Positions 25,437-35,601 of a stretch of 64,000 nt of DNA are shown here, piece by piece. Under the pieces are notes generated by a model that ran no database searches, was not told the origin of the DNA, and was given only the letters and a program-made list of their open reading frames with translations. Position numbers and translations under genes: made by a program. The stretch comes from Rhizobium cauense (lineage in GTDB: Bacteria; Pseudomonadota; Alphaproteobacteria; Rhizobiales; Rhizobiaceae), in assembly GCF_019511525.1 (NCBI RefSeq), contig NZ_JAEUAT010000006.1:248001-312000 (forward strand), in the 5' to 3' direction. Every line of letters starts with the position of its first letter. Position 1 is the stretch's first letter.

Positions 25437-26573
25437 ATGCCAAGTGTCAGTGCATTGCAGGCATGGATCGTCGCCTCTTTGAGCTTTTTGCAGCTGAGTT
25501 CGATCGCATTCGCAGAGCCCACGGTCGGCATCATCAGCGTCAGATCGGAAGACGTCTCAGCAAAGCATGAGTTCGTGGGAAGGGTTGAAGCGATCAACTC
25601 GGTCGACATTCGATCAAGAATCAGCGGCTTCATCGAAAAACAGCTCTTCAGCGACGGCCAGTTGATAAAAAGCGGGCAACAGCTATTCCTGATGGATGCG
25701 CGGGGCCTGCAGATATCACTTGCCGATGCAAAGGCGGGGTTGGCCAGTGCTCAGGCCAGCCTGGATGATGCTGAAAGACGTCTTGCAAGAAACCAGTCAC
25801 TGAGCGGCCAAAGCGTCACCCGAGCTACATTGGAAGAAAGTCAGGCAGCGCGTGAAACCGCGGCAGCAGCTCTGCAGTCCGCTCAAGCCCGCGTCAGCCA
25901 GGCCGAGCTCGACCTCAGCTACGCCACGGTTATTTCTCCAATTGACGGGCGCATAGGCGCTGCCAACCTTTCAGTCGGCAATTTCGTCGGCGACAGTTCC
26001 TCTGTACTCGCTCGCATCGTTGAGATCGATCCGGTTCGTGTGGTTTTCTCCGTGAGCGACAGGACCATCCTGGATTTAAGAGCTGCTGCACCAGAAGCCA
26101 GCAAGGAGGAACTTGCAGGGCGGTACCGGCCGGGCCTGAGATTAGCGAACGGTCAGGCATACCCAGAGCGGGGGACGATCGAGTTTTTCGGGAACGAAAT
26201 AGACGAGCAAACCGGAACACTGGCGGTTCGCGCCCTGTTTCCTAACCGGGGGTCACTCCTCACCCCCGGCCAGTTCGTCACTGTTGTCATTGCCGAAGCC
26301 GAACCTGAACTGCGGCCGGTGGCGCCTCTGGGTGCGGTCCAGCAGGACCGAGCCGGCAAGTTTGTGTTTTTGGTTGACGAGAAGAACGAGGTTGCTCTTC
26401 GCAGGATCGAGGTCTCGACCCAGACCGGGGGGAACTGGATCGTGGACAGCGGTTTGAAAGACGGTGACAAACTTATCGTGGAAGGACTTCAAAACGTCGC
26501 AGAAGGGGTGGCTGTAAAAGCTGTTCCGGCTTCGTCTGAAGCCGAGCCCTCGCCGGCCGGTGCCGCGAAATGA
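25437..26573 (+). CDS. RND efflux periplasmic adaptor subunit
   Basis: A 378-residue membrane fusion protein of the AcrA/MexA type that joins the inner-membrane pump to an outer-membrane channel. A signal peptide ([19 protein letters not shown]) is followed by the lipoyl half-motifs ([20 protein letters not shown] and [17 protein letters not shown]), a long coiled coil between them (Ala- and Gln-rich, about 95-165), and the beta-barrel and membrane-proximal domains. No lipobox cysteine is seen. Start: ATG 25437 has CGGAG six bases upstream; ATGs at 25431 and 25401 are less likely. The stop overlaps the pump gene by ATGA. No local repressor gene lies next to it. Confidence 0.93.
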   Translation: MPSVSALQAWIVASLSFLQLSSIAFAEPTVGIISVRSEDVSAKHEFVGRVEAINSVDIRSRISGFIEKQLFSDGQLIKSGQQLFLMDARGLQISLADAKAGLASAQASLDDAERRLARNQSLSGQSVTRATLEESQAARETAAAALQSAQARVSQAELDLSYATVISPIDGRIGAANLSVGNFVGDSSSVLARIVEIDPVRVVFSVSDRTILDLRAAAPEASKEELAGRYRPGLRLANGQAYPERGTIEFFGNEIDEQTGTLAVRALFPNRGSLLTPGQFVTVVIAEAEPELRPVAPLGAVQQDRAGKFVFLVDEKNEVALRRIEVSTQTGGNWIVDSGLKDGDKLIVEGLQNVAEGVAVKAVPASSEAEPSPAGAAK

Positions 26574-29500
26574 ACATATCGGCGCCGTTCATTGCACGAC
26601 CTCGCTTTGCGATGGTGATCGCAATCGTGATGATGATCGCGGGTTCACTCGCGCTCCTGCAGATTCCCGTGGCCCAATTTCCTCAGATCACGCCTCCAGA
26701 AGTCGTGGTATCTGCGAGTTATCCCGGCGCCAATGCAAGCGTCATGACCGATAGTGTCGGGGCGCCGATCGAAGATCAGGTCAATGGTGTCGAGGACATG
26801 CTTTACATGTCTTCATCGAGCACCAACAACGGAGCCTACAGTCTGACGGTCACGTTTGCGCCAGGAACCGACCCAGCCATCGCGCAGGTCAATGTGCAAA
26901 ACCGCGTTGCCATGGCAACGCCGCGGCTTCCTGCAGCCGTAACCCAGACGGGCGTAGCTGTTCGCAGCCGATCCTCCAGCATGCTGCTCGGCCTTTCGAT
27001 CTACTCGCCAAGGGGGACCAAGGACGAGATCTTCATAAGCAACTACGCGACGATCAATATCCGCGATGCTATCGCTCGCATACCAGGCGTAGGAGAAGCG
27101 AGCGTCTTTGGTCCGACTTATAGCATGCGTATCTGGATGGACCCCGACCGGATGCAGGCGCTCGGCATCACCGCATCCGATCTGACCACAGCCATACAGG
27201 CTCAAAACGCGCAGGCGTCCGCCGGCCAGCTTGGCGCTCCGCCGGCAGTATCGGGCCAGCAGATGCAGTTGACGGTCATGGCAAGGGGCAGGCTTACCTC
27301 GGAAGCGGAATTCGGAGGCATAATCATCCGAACGAACAGAGATGGGGCGGTCGTACGACTTCGCGACGTGGCAAGGGTCGAGCTTGGAGCACAGTCCTAC
27401 GACACCGCATCGACATTGAATGGCCAACCGGCAGCAACAGTTGTTGTCTATCAGTCCTCTGATGCGAATGCCTTGACTGTCTCGAACGCCGTGCTTGCCG
27501 AAGTATCCGCACTATCGAAGCAGTTTCCCGAGGATGTCGCCTACACACTTGTTTTCGATACCACGTCTTTCGTGAGGCAGACAATCGAGGAGATCTTTGT
27601 CACTCTTGCGATAACGTTTACCCTTGTCGTCGCAGTGGTGTTTGCCTTTCTTCAGGATTGGCGCGCCACAGTCATACCGACACTCACCATCCCGGTCTCG
27701 CTCATCGGCGGATTCGCGGTGCTGTATGTCATGGGCTACTCTGCCAATACAATCACACTGTTCGCGATGATCCTGGCGATCAGCCTTGTCGTGGATGATG
27801 CCATCATCGTCGTCGAGAACGTCCAGCGGGTGATGACCGAAACCGGGGTCGACGTGCGCGAAGCGACAGTCCGCACTATGGCTCAAGTCACCGGGCCGAT
27901 AGTTGCCACGACGCTGGTGCTTGCTGCGCTGTTTGTTCCCGTCGCGTTCCTTGCCGGCATAACCGGGGAGCTTTACCGACAGTTCGCTGTGACCATCATG
28001 GTGACGATCATCTTCTCGACGATCAATGCACTGACCCTCAGCCCGGCTCTTTGCGTGCTGATGCTGAGGCCTGCGCAAGAAAGCCAATTGATCTTGTTCA
28101 AGAAGATCAATGGAGGGCTTGATCGCTCGCGTCACTTCTACCTCCGGCTGCTGGCGACATTCGCGCGACGGATCGGGATCAGTGCCATGCTGTGCCTCGC
28201 CATTGCTATCGGAATTTTCGGCTTCTACCGGGTTTTGCCTACAGGGTTCGTGCCCGCAGAAGACCAAGGCTACATGTTTATGAACGTCCAGCTCCCGAAT
28301 GCGGCCTCCCTGGAAAGGACTCAGGAGACGCTTGCGTCTGTTACTTCGATCCTGCAGCGAACGCCTGGCGTTGCCAACACGATCGGCATTGCGGGCGCCA
28401 GTATGATCGGCGCCGGTGGCTCCAATACGGGCATGGTGATTGCTGCGCTTACGCCTTGGAACGACCGCGGCCGTGATCAAAGCGTGTTTACTCTGATCGA
28501 AAGGCTGAGGGCGGAATTTTCCGCTGTGTCCACGGCCTCTGTCGTGCCGTTCAATCCACCTGCAATCCCGGGCCTTGGGAACACCGGTGGATTTGACTTT
28601 CGTCTGCAGGCGCGCGGCGGACAAAGCCAGGAGGAGCTTGCAGAAGTCATGCGCGGCTTAATCACCAGCGCCAACAGCACGCCTGGATTGTCCAGTGTCT
28701 TCAGCACGTTTTCGGCCGACGTTCCCCAAGTCTATCTCGATATCGACAGGAAGCGCGCCGAGCTGTTCGGAGTGTCCCCCGCGCTCATTTTCAGTACCCT
28801 TCAATCACATCTTGGCTCATCATATGTGGACGACTTCAATATTTTCTCGCGGGTCTATCAGGTTCGGATTCAAGATGAACCGAGCTTCCGCGGGCGGATA
28901 GAAGACATTCAGAGATTGCATGTGCGAAGCCAGTCTGGCGCCCTTGTTCCCATGCAGGGAATGCTGTCAATCTCAACCGTTTACGGTCCGAGCTCCATCA
29001 ACCGCTATAATCTTTTCCCGTCGGCAGCTATCAATGGTCAGGCCGCGTCGGGAACGAGTACCGGACAAGCTTTGAGCGCAATGGAAACGTTGGCCGGCGA
29101 GAGACTGCCGGCAGGATTTGGATATGAATGGACGGGCCTTGCCCTGCAGGAAAAGCAGGCCGGCAACCAGACAATCATTATTCTGATCATGGGAATGGTG
29201 TTCACCTATCTGTTTCTCGTGGCGCAATACGAAAGCTGGTCCATCCCACTGGCGGTCATGTTGTCCGTCGCGACCGCCCTCCTTGGCGCCTTGGGCGCCC
29301 TCGTTATCGGTGGTATCGACCTCAACATTTATGCGCAAATTGGGCTGCTTCTTCTGATCGGTCTGGCTGCAAAGAATGCAATCCTGATCGTCGAGTTCGC
29401 AAAGGAACGACGGGAGGAGGGCCTCAGTATCATGGAGGCTGCCACGGAAGGGACGTCACAGCGTTTTCGACCGGTGCTGATGACGGCAATGGCGTCGATT

Positions 29501-29722
29501 CTGGGCGTCGTTCCGTTGGTCGTTGCCACCGGAGCCGGCGCTGGCAGCAGACAGGCAATCGGAACGACGGTACTCGGCGGCCTGCTAGTGGGCACCGTGC
29601 TCGGGCTTCTTGTCATCCCACTCCTCTACGTCTTCGTACAATCGATCCGGGAAACAGCAAAAAGACGCGTCTTCGGAATTCAGGAGAGCTCTCCAAGGAA
29701 AGTCAACGAGCCTGCAGGTTGA
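26570..29722 (+). CDS. RND multidrug efflux permease, HAE1 type
   Basis: A 1050-residue inner-membrane proton-driven exporter of the AcrB/MexB family, full length. The start [20 protein letters not shown] has the first membrane helix, then the family phrase [22 protein letters not shown]. Two sets of membrane segments are visible, with the proton-relay Asp pair in [20 protein letters not shown] (about 400-415) and the second-half segment [21 protein letters not shown] with its Lys. Drugs, bile-like compounds or plant phenolics are typical substrates. Which it handles cannot be told. No TolC-type gene follows, so the pump must use a channel encoded elsewhere. Confidence 0.95.
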   Translation: MNISAPFIARPRFAMVIAIVMMIAGSLALLQIPVAQFPQITPPEVVVSASYPGANASVMTDSVGAPIEDQVNGVEDMLYMSSSSTNNGAYSLTVTFAPGTDPAIAQVNVQNRVAMATPRLPAAVTQTGVAVRSRSSSMLLGLSIYSPRGTKDEIFISNYATINIRDAIARIPGVGEASVFGPTYSMRIWMDPDRMQALGITASDLTTAIQAQNAQASAGQLGAPPAVSGQQMQLTVMARGRLTSEAEFGGIIIRTNRDGAVVRLRDVARVELGAQSYDTASTLNGQPAATVVVYQSSDANALTVSNAVLAEVSALSKQFPEDVAYTLVFDTTSFVRQTIEEIFVTLAITFTLVVAVVFAFLQDWRATVIPTLTIPVSLIGGFAVLYVMGYSANTITLFAMILAISLVVDDAIIVVENVQRVMTETGVDVREATVRTMAQVTGPIVATTLVLAALFVPVAFLAGITGELYRQFAVTIMVTIIFSTINALTLSPALCVLMLRPAQESQLILFKKINGGLDRSRHFYLRLLATFARRIGISAMLCLAIAIGIFGFYRVLPTGFVPAEDQGYMFMNVQLPNAASLERTQETLASVTSILQRTPGVANTIGIAGASMIGAGGSNTGMVIAALTPWNDRGRDQSVFTLIERLRAEFSAVSTASVVPFNPPAIPGLGNTGGFDFRLQARGGQSQEELAEVMRGLITSANSTPGLSSVFSTFSADVPQVYLDIDRKRAELFGVSPALIFSTLQSHLGSSYVDDFNIFSRVYQVRIQDEPSFRGRIEDIQRLHVRSQSGALVPMQGMLSISTVYGPSSINRYNLFPSAAINGQAASGTSTGQALSAMETLAGERLPAGFGYEWTGLALQEKQAGNQTIIILIMGMVFTYLFLVAQYESWSIPLAVMLSVATALLGALGALVIGGIDLNIYAQIGLLLLIGLAAKNAILIVEFAKERREEGLSIMEAATEGTSQRFRPVLMTAMASILGVVPLVVATGAGAGSRQAIGTTVLGGLLVGTVLGLLVIPLLYVFVQSIRETAKRRVFGIQESSPRKVNEPAG

Positions 29723-29772
29723 GTGGTCACAACCGTAAGAACGCCCGCCGATGGCAACGCCGTATGGTGGGA

Positions 29773-29794
29773 CGCCTTCCGGAGGCGGCCTTTT
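29773..29794 (+). terminator. probable terminator of the efflux operon
   Basis: CGCCT (29773-29777) and AGGCG (29783-29787) form a stem with a TCCGG loop, followed by GCC and TTTT (29791-29794). Confidence 0.45.
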
Positions 29795-29861
29795 CGGAGC
29801 GCACTGGATGCGCGTGAGGTGAGAGAATGAGAGGCCGGATACCTGCGGCGGGGATTTCGTA

Positions 29862-29886
29862 GGAACAAAAGCACGGTGCGGTCATT
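29862..29886 (+). promoter_or_regulatory. weak EcfG/RpoE2-type promoter candidate
   Basis: GGAAC (29862-29866), 18 bases, then TT (29885-29886), fitting GGAAC-N18-TT but with A rather than G before TT. It lies 22 bases upstream of the small membrane protein start. Confidence 0.35.
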
Positions 29887-29908
29887 CCTTTGTATCCATG
29901 GAGGAAAA

Positions 29909-30181
29909 ATGATGACCTATGATCCCAATTCTGAAAAAGACCTCGATCTTCGAACGACACCGCGGAGCTACCGTCCGGGAAGCTGGAGTACGTGGGTTGC
30001 CGTGGCTGCCGTCATTTTGATTGCTGCTTTCGCTTGGATGCAGTGGAGCGGAGCGGACACGGATCATTCGCCCACAGCCTCAACAACGCCGCCTATTTCT
30101 GAATCTGCCCCCAAACCAGTCGCTCCGGCAACCCCGCCTGCTGCCGCTCCGGAAAATCCGTCGACCAATACGCAGCCGTAG
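29909..30181 (+). CDS. small single-pass membrane protein with Pro-rich tail
   Basis: A 90-residue protein: a polar N-terminus (DPNSEKDLDLRTTPRSYRPG), one membrane helix (WVAVAAVILIAAFAWMQW, about 29-46), then a Thr/Pro/Ala-rich tail that is probably disordered and in the periplasm. The plan is the same as the protein at 14394-14029, although the sequences are not obviously alike. GGAGG lies four bases before the ATG, and a second ATG follows. A terminator-like hairpin ends the unit. No family is recognised. Confidence 0.7.
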   Translation: MMTYDPNSEKDLDLRTTPRSYRPGSWSTWVAVAAVILIAAFAWMQWSGADTDHSPTASTTPPISESAPKPVAPATPPAAAPENPSTNTQP

Positions 30182-30197
30182 CCACCGCTAACGAGCA

Positions 30198-30225
30198 AGC
30201 CGCTGTGAATACCGCAGCGGCTTTC
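30198..30225 (+). terminator. probable terminator of the small membrane protein gene
   Basis: A perfect 8-base stem AGCCGCTG (30198-30205) / CAGCGGCT (30215-30222) followed by only TTC, so efficiency is doubtful. Confidence 0.45.
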
Positions 30226-30432
30226 GCACGAGCAGAAGACGCTCAGTGCAGAACATCGCCTGCTCTTTTCCTTGGGCGCGCAGTCCGTAGATTGCGGCAA
30301 GCAGGCTCAACAACAGAGCCTCGCCTCGACGCGGCTGCCGAGCAGTCGACAGTTTCAGTAGCGAAAGTCACCGCACAAGATTCGACCTTAGAAGAAAGGG
30401 GTTATGTGCGTCAAGTTCAGCAAATTGGGCGG

Positions 30433-31629
30433 TCATGCGGCTTGGCGCATAGCGAGTTTTTTGTGCTCTCGTAGATCGTCCATGTTGATGTAGCGATTGG
30501 CCTCCATCCAGTTTTCGTGGGTTTCAACGGCGAGGGCTCTGACGAGGCGCAAGCAGCTCTCTGCGTTTGGAAAGATGCGCACGACATAGGTCCTGCGGCG
30601 GATTTCTTCGTTGAGGCGTTCAAGCATGTTGGTTGATTTCAAGTGCTTGTGATGCTGGCGTGGCAATCGGAAGAAGGTCAGCGTCTGTTCGATTGTCTCC
30701 TCGACCCAGCTGGTCAAGCGCGGATAGCGTGCCGACCACTTGGTGAGCCAGGCAGAGAGATCGGTCTTGGCTTCGTCGAGGTCGCGCCGGTCGTAGAGCC
30801 ACCGCAGTTCCTGCAGGCAGTCGTCGCCATGCTTTCGGGGCAGATGATCGAGGGCGTTGCGCAGAAAGTGCACGTAACAGCGCTGCCAGGCGGCCTCTGG
30901 AAGTGTCTCCGCGATCGCCGCCACGAGGCCGGCATGATCGTCTTATACCACCAGTTCCACACCTCGCAAACCGCGCCCTTTCAACTTGACGAGAAAGTCC
31001 TTCCATGCCGAGCGGCTCTCGCGGGCCGCCATTTCGACAGCCAGAATCTGCCGCCGTCCGTCCCAATCGATGCCGACTGCAATCAGAACCGCCTGGCTCA
31101 TCACCACGCCGGCCTCACGGACCTTCTCATAGCGCGCATCGAGGATCAGATAGGCAAAGGGCTCGAGAAGCGCCCGCTCAGCAAACGCCTTCAGGCTTTC
31201 GTCCAATCGCTTGTTGATCGCCGAGATTGAAGATGCCGAGAAAGCATGGCCGCAGAGCTCTTCGGTGATCGCCTTGACCTTTCTGGTCGACACCCCCTGC
31301 ACATACATCTCCGCCAAGGTCGCCACCAAGACTCGCTCGGAACGTTGATATCGTTCAAACAGTTCGGTGGAAAAATGTCCCGAGCGATCTTGCGGAACAC
31401 GCAGTTCAAGCTTGCCAACGCGGGTGATCAACGTTCGGCCGTAGTGGCCTGAGCGGTACCCGAGCCGGTCCGGCGTGCGCTCGCTTTTGCCAGCTCCAAG
31501 CGCCTCGTCCATCTCCGCTTCCAGAACCTCCTGCATCACTGCGCGGATCACTTCACGCAGGCCGTCGGGGTTCGATAGCAAAATCTCTTTCACTGCAGCA
31601 CTGGCTGTCCTACCATCGGTCTTGGTCAT
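30433..31629 (-). pseudogene. IS256-family transposase with an in-frame stop
   Basis: A transposase of 398 codons interrupted by one TAA at 30945-30943. Upstream half: MTKTDGRTASAAVKEILLSN..., with the first catalytic Asp in LILDARYEKVREAG. After the stop the same frame runs on DDHAGLVAAIAETLPEAAW, with the second catalytic Asp directly behind the stop and the Glu in STNMLERLNEEIRRR. The family normally reads VVSDDHAG here, so a single change of a serine codon such as TCA to TAA explains it. There is no frameshift. The protein would end before the second Asp and be inactive unless the stop is read through. The start ATG has GGAGGGAG upstream. I could not define terminal inverted repeats. Confidence 0.88.
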
Positions 31630-31750
31630 GGTGGCGCTCCCTCCGGGGAATGGGTGACGTTGAACATCACCAGATCCCATGGGGACGTATGGATAGCGGC
31701 GAGTGCTCTGGCAAAGTGACGTTGCTAACAAACACCCGTGGAGGAATACC

Positions 31751-32917
31751 ATGCATGTAGTGGCTGACCGATCCGAAACTCTGACTGCTATCCGGACTGA
31801 TCTGGGCGCGATCTTCGTGTCGTTGGAGCTCAGCCGTTCAACCTGGCTGATCACGTCGCTGTCGCCTGGTGGCGGCGAGAAGTTGTCAAAACACAGTGTC
31901 CCCAGTGGTGATTTATCCGCCTTGTTCCGTCGCCTCGATAGCGTGCGAGAGAAGACGAGAGCGCGCCTGGGACGAGACTTTCCCATCGTTGCTATCCAGG
32001 AGGCCGGGCTGGATGGCTTTTGGATCCATCGAGCTTTGCGCAAGGCGGGGGTCGAGAGCTACGTCGTTGATCCCGCGTCGATCGCAGTGTCTCGTCGCAG
32101 TCGCCGAGCCAAGACCGACAAGATCGATGGTGAAGCGCTCGTTCGCTCTCTTCTTGCCTTCAAGCGTGGCGAACCGCGCATATGTGCAATGGTCAAAGAG
32201 CCAACACCGGAGCAAGAGGACCGTCGGCGCATCTGTCGCGAGCGCAAGGTACTGACGACCGAACGGATATGTCACGTCAACCGAATAAAGGGGCTGTTAT
32301 TCGCACAGGGGATCACGGACTATGAACCACTCAACCGAGACCGCAGGGACCGACTTGAGGAACTCCTAACCGGCGATGGAAGATCGCTTCCGCCCCATCT
32401 TAAAGCCCAGATCGGCCGCGAGCTCGACCGCCTCGAACTATTGCTTGCACAGGTTAAAGAGATAGAGATCGAGCGTGACAAACTTCTGCATACGGAAGAA
32501 GTCGTAACTCGCAGTCCCGCCAAGCTCCTTATGGAGATCAAAGGCATTGGCCCGGAGTTTGCGGCTGTCCTCTGTCATGAAGGCCTCTTTCGACATTTTG
32601 ACAATCGCAGGCAGGTGGCCGCCTACGCAGGCCTAGCGCCAACGCCGTGGCAAAGTGGTCAAGTCGACCGAGAGCAAGGCGTGTCCAAAACTGGCAATCC
32701 ACGGCTGCGAACAACGATGGTCCAGCTCGCGTGGCTTTGGATACGCCACCAGCCGGGGTCGAACCTTACACTGTGGTTCCAAGCCAGGCTCCAACGCAAC
32801 GGAGGTCGTTTCAAGAAGACTACGATCGTCGCGCTCGCGCGAAAGCTGCTGATTGCTCTCTGGAAATACGCGACATCTGGCGTCATCATCGAGGGCGCCT
32901 TGATGAAAGCCGCATAA
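31751..32917 (+). CDS. IS110/IS1111-family transposase
   Basis: A 388-residue DEDD-type recombinase, apparently intact. The RuvC-like domain shows VSLELSRSTWLI (the first acidic residue is Glu where Asp is usual), IQEAGLDGFWIHR, and VDPASIAVSRRSRRAKTDKIDGEAL. The C-terminal transposase_20 domain carries IKGIGPEFAAVLCHEG, AAYAGLAPTPWQSG and the serine-bearing GVSKTGNPRLR. These elements use a bridge RNA made from a non-coding end to choose target and donor. GAGGAA precedes the ATG. The 5' flank is short and runs into the IS256 remnant; the 3' flank is several hundred non-coding bases, which fits the IS1111 layout. Confidence 0.92.
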   Translation: MHVVADRSETLTAIRTDLGAIFVSLELSRSTWLITSLSPGGGEKLSKHSVPSGDLSALFRRLDSVREKTRARLGRDFPIVAIQEAGLDGFWIHRALRKAGVESYVVDPASIAVSRRSRRAKTDKIDGEALVRSLLAFKRGEPRICAMVKEPTPEQEDRRRICRERKVLTTERICHVNRIKGLLFAQGITDYEPLNRDRRDRLEELLTGDGRSLPPHLKAQIGRELDRLELLLAQVKEIEIERDKLLHTEEVVTRSPAKLLMEIKGIGPEFAAVLCHEGLFRHFDNRRQVAAYAGLAPTPWQSGQVDREQGVSKTGNPRLRTTMVQLAWLWIRHQPGSNLTLWFQARLQRNGGRFKKTTIVALARKLLIALWKYATSGVIIEGALMKAA

Positions 32918-33583
32918 CTGTCTCATTCCCCAGGGCCTGATCAGTCCTGACGGATGCAGGTGGACGAACCGCATGGCAGACTGGCCTGAAATGCCGCTCA
33001 CTCAGAATGGTCTCGTCGCCTGAGCCCAGCCGCCGAAAGCGGGATATTGGTGCAGCCGTGAAAGAGCGGCGACCGAATGTGAGGTTGATCTGCTCGGCTA
33101 ACGAGCAGAGTCATGCAGTCGGGCTCAACCTGGATCCCAGAATTGAAAGGGCATCGATATGAGAAGCTAGTCCCACTTGACCGGCGCTTCCCCATGTGAG
33201 TCTGCCATGGCCGCCTTCCCTTAGGAAATTTGCAGAACCTTCAGCACTCTACCAAGAAAGGTCGGATCGTTCGGTGATGTGAACACTCCGTTTTCAGTGT
33301 TTTGACTTTGTCGACGACCGCTTGAAAGCAACCTGCCGCCTTGGGGAAACGCTTGAAACGGCGCCAGGTCTTTTCGAGATATCAAAACCCGCCGTTTCCA
33401 CGGGGTCGTCATAGGCTGTGTGGCACTTCGAAAATGTCTGTCCTCTGGTGAGCCCGCAGCGACAACCGTAGCCTCTGGCTTGCGCACTTCGCGGTAGGAA
33501 AGATGCTGCTCAAAGGACAGCATGAGGCTTTCTGCGCCGGTCTGACAACGTTGCGCGGGCACATCGAGAGTTGCCGAGGCCAG
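32918..33583. other. non-coding flank of the IS110-type element
   Basis: No supported frame. It contains the nested hairpin described at 33082-33131 and an imperfectly placed inverted repeat GAAACGGCG/CGCCGTTTC (33355-33363 and 33390-33398). The element's right boundary could not be set. Confidence 0.45.
33082..33131 (+). ncRNA. candidate bridge RNA segment of the IS110-type element
   Basis: AGGTTGA (33082-33088) pairs with TCAACCT (33125-33131) and encloses a perfect 7-base hairpin CTGCTCG/CGAGCAG (33090-33096 and 33102-33108). It lies 165 bases after the transposase stop, on the side where IS1111-group elements encode their bridge RNA. Ends and target-binding loops are not assigned. Confidence 0.3.
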
Positions 33584-34453
33584 CTAGTTGCGATCAGCGA
33601 CAGGACGAGATGGATCCTGCTGGCTTTCCAGCGCAGCCCATTTTCGCTCATTGCGCGTTGCTGGCTTGAATCTCCTGTAGGTTCTGTCAATGAACCGCAA
33701 TATCCGGGTAACATGCATCAGCTTGTCCACCCAGGAGCTCAAATTAACCAAGCGCTCCGCCAACACTTCATTTGCCGTAAGGGCAACTTCAACCGGTGAA
33801 TACTGCGGGAAGTGCGCAGAAAGCTCGGCGTAGGGATTCATGCGCTGTCGACCAAGGATGTCAATTTCTCCGCGCCGATACATCAGGCGTAAGACAACTT
33901 GCTCGAAGGTCCAGTCATGAACGTCCAGCACCTGATAGCGTTCACTTCGTTTTGAGGAGAATCCTGCAAGAGTAACTTGTATGTCCGGCTGAAGCTGTGC
34001 GAGCCAGAAGGCTAGCGCAAATCCGCTGGTCGGAATACTTGCGGGCGGGTAGAACGAAGAAAATACCGCCGTCAAATCAAGATGTCGGACTTCTACGTCC
34101 CCAAATTCCGAAGCCGGGCTAAATTTCTCGCGCTCACCAATCGCGAGATTGACGATTCCAAGGAAGCTGCTTCTGTCGAAATATTGCAAGACCTTGGAGA
34201 CCTTACCACTTTTGACCAAATTGGAGCCCAATGTCCCGCTTCGCGTCACAAGAAGCGCAGGACGCAGGAAGGGCTCGTTCAAGACCTTGTAGACCTTGTT
34301 GAAAAAAATAAAGAGCGTTGTCTCAGGAAGGCGCGAGGTCAAGTCACTGATGTTCACCTCGTCGCTGTTCGCGACGAGAACGATATGGCTGTAGCCTTGA
34401 AAGAGGGCCTTCCAACCATCCCAATTCATTTCCTGTGAGGGGATAATATCCAT
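33584..34453 (-). CDS. unrecognised protein of a surface-polysaccharide cluster
   Basis: A 289-residue protein I do not recognise firmly. It begins MDIIPSQEMNWDGWKALFQG and has an alternating strand-helix character (SHIVLVANSDEVNISDLTSRLP, TTLFIFFNKVYKVLN, PALLVTRSGTLGSN, IQVTLAGFSSKRSERY), as in a Rossmann-like fold, with FALAFWLAQLQPDIQVTLAGF reminiscent of the MptE-like/sialyltransferase-like proteins found in polysaccharide loci. The basic C-terminus is not hydrophobic. Its neighbour at 34736 has a similar character, and the following genes are glycosyltransferases, so a role in making or modifying a cell-surface glycan is plausible. The start is uncertain: ATG 34453 or ATG 34429, the latter with AGGAA next to it. 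Confidence 0.6.
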   Translation of the reverse strand: MDIIPSQEMNWDGWKALFQGYSHIVLVANSDEVNISDLTSRLPETTLFIFFNKVYKVLNEPFLRPALLVTRSGTLGSNLVKSGKVSKVLQYFDRSSFLGIVNLAIGEREKFSPASEFGDVEVRHLDLTAVFSSFYPPASIPTSGFALAFWLAQLQPDIQVTLAGFSSKRSERYQVLDVHDWTFEQVVLRLMYRRGEIDILGRQRMNPYAELSAHFPQYSPVEVALTANEVLAERLVNLSSWVDKLMHVTRILRFIDRTYRRFKPATRNERKWAALESQQDPSRPVADRN

Positions 34454-34735
34454 GTATTCAAGGCCCTGCCTGCTCTGAAATTTTCGGTGAAAGTGGATGA
34501 CAAACGGTCACCAAAGTCAAGGCAAGTGCTTCGGCGATGACCGAGGGATTGTCGAAAGCAAACAAATGCAGGCTCCTTATGCCGACTTGGCTTTCAGGCT
34601 CTTGTCGCCTTATGCTGCAAGATCCAGATCTTGAATTGGAATTGCATGAACAACCCGGCGTGAACATGCATTGGCTAACGCGTCGACGAAAATCAAAGGA
34701 AGAGCAGTCCCGAAGTCAACACGAGGCCGAAGAAC

Positions 34736-35470
34736 ATGTCATACCTGAGTGACTTGATACACCTGAAGCGTCATGCGAATCGATGGCTACGGTATAGGTT
34801 GGCGGCGCCCCAAGTTCCCAATCTTGAGGAACTGTTCAAGGGAAAGAACGTCGTCGTCGTCGGTTCAGCGCCTGTCTCGACTGAGCCCCCCGGGTGGAAC
34901 GATCGCTTTCGAGTGTTGACCATAAACGCTTCTCAGGTTGCTGCAACGGCGTGGTTGAAGCAGGCCCCAGATGCCACATTGATGCAATTCAACCAGATAG
35001 AAGGAACCAACCCGGCGGCCCTTGAGGTCCGCAAGGTACTCAAGCATCAGAAAACAGGCATGCTCTGCATTCTCAATTGGCGCCACGACCTGCCCCGATT
35101 ACAGAGAGGAATTGAAGCATTCCAGTACAGCTATGACGAATTGAAGCTAATAAGTCGGCACGAGCGTATTGCCCTGATGCATCGGATGACCGGACGGCTC
35201 AATCTTGAGATGGAGGGAGAGGCTAAATGGTCAAACGGGATCGTGGGAGTTGCTCTTGCAATCAACAGCGGCGCTGCCAACGTGATTCTCACCGGAATCG
35301 ATCCCCTTTCCAACGGCCACAAGTACAATTCTCTTGATCTTTCTCGCATGCACAAGGAGACAGACCTCGAGGCCCTCAAAGCTTTCCGCGAGCGGGAGAT
35401 GCCGATCTTTACGGCGGACCCCCACGTTGCGCAGTCCACTAATCTTCCGCTATGGGCGCTCCGCAGTTAG
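34736..35470 (+). CDS. unrecognised protein, MptE/sialyltransferase-like fold, polysaccharide cluster
   Basis: A 244-residue protein. The key stretch is NVVVVGSAPVSTEPPGW (about 38-54), resembling the first nucleotide-binding loop of DUF115/MptE-like and bacterial sialyltransferase-like proteins (VVGSGPS), followed by RVLTINASQVAATAW. Late strands read IVGVALAINSGAANVILTGID, where a second motif would lie, then a Lys/His segment. I infer a transferase or glycan-related enzyme, with no known substrate. It runs opposite to 33584-34453, with 280 bases of empty DNA between. The start is the ATG at 34736. Confidence 0.6.
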   Translation: MSYLSDLIHLKRHANRWLRYRLAAPQVPNLEELFKGKNVVVVGSAPVSTEPPGWNDRFRVLTINASQVAATAWLKQAPDATLMQFNQIEGTNPAALEVRKVLKHQKTGMLCILNWRHDLPRLQRGIEAFQYSYDELKLISRHERIALMHRMTGRLNLEMEGEAKWSNGIVGVALAINSGAANVILTGIDPLSNGHKYNSLDLSRMHKETDLEALKAFREREMPIFTADPHVAQSTNLPLWALRS

Positions 35471-35601
35471 GTGCTAAAACGTCTACTTGGTTTGGAGGGC
35501 GTGCGATCGTGACCGACTTCGTTTGACTACCTTACCCGCCCGTTGCTTGCTCCGTTCCGGCAGCCTAGCGGTAGTCTGTCGCTCGCGGTGGCTCGTCAGC
35601 G

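Noticed and set aside
30943..30945. Frameshift as the cause of the split IS256 transposase
   Set aside because: The two halves are in the same frame; only a TAA stop lies between them.
31640..31750. Terminal inverted repeats of the IS256 element
   Set aside because: Comparison of the two flanks gave only weak similarity, so the ends were left undefined.
33221..33562. 113-residue minus-strand frame
   Set aside because: Composition is Arg/Ser-rich as in random frames; no start signal or motif.
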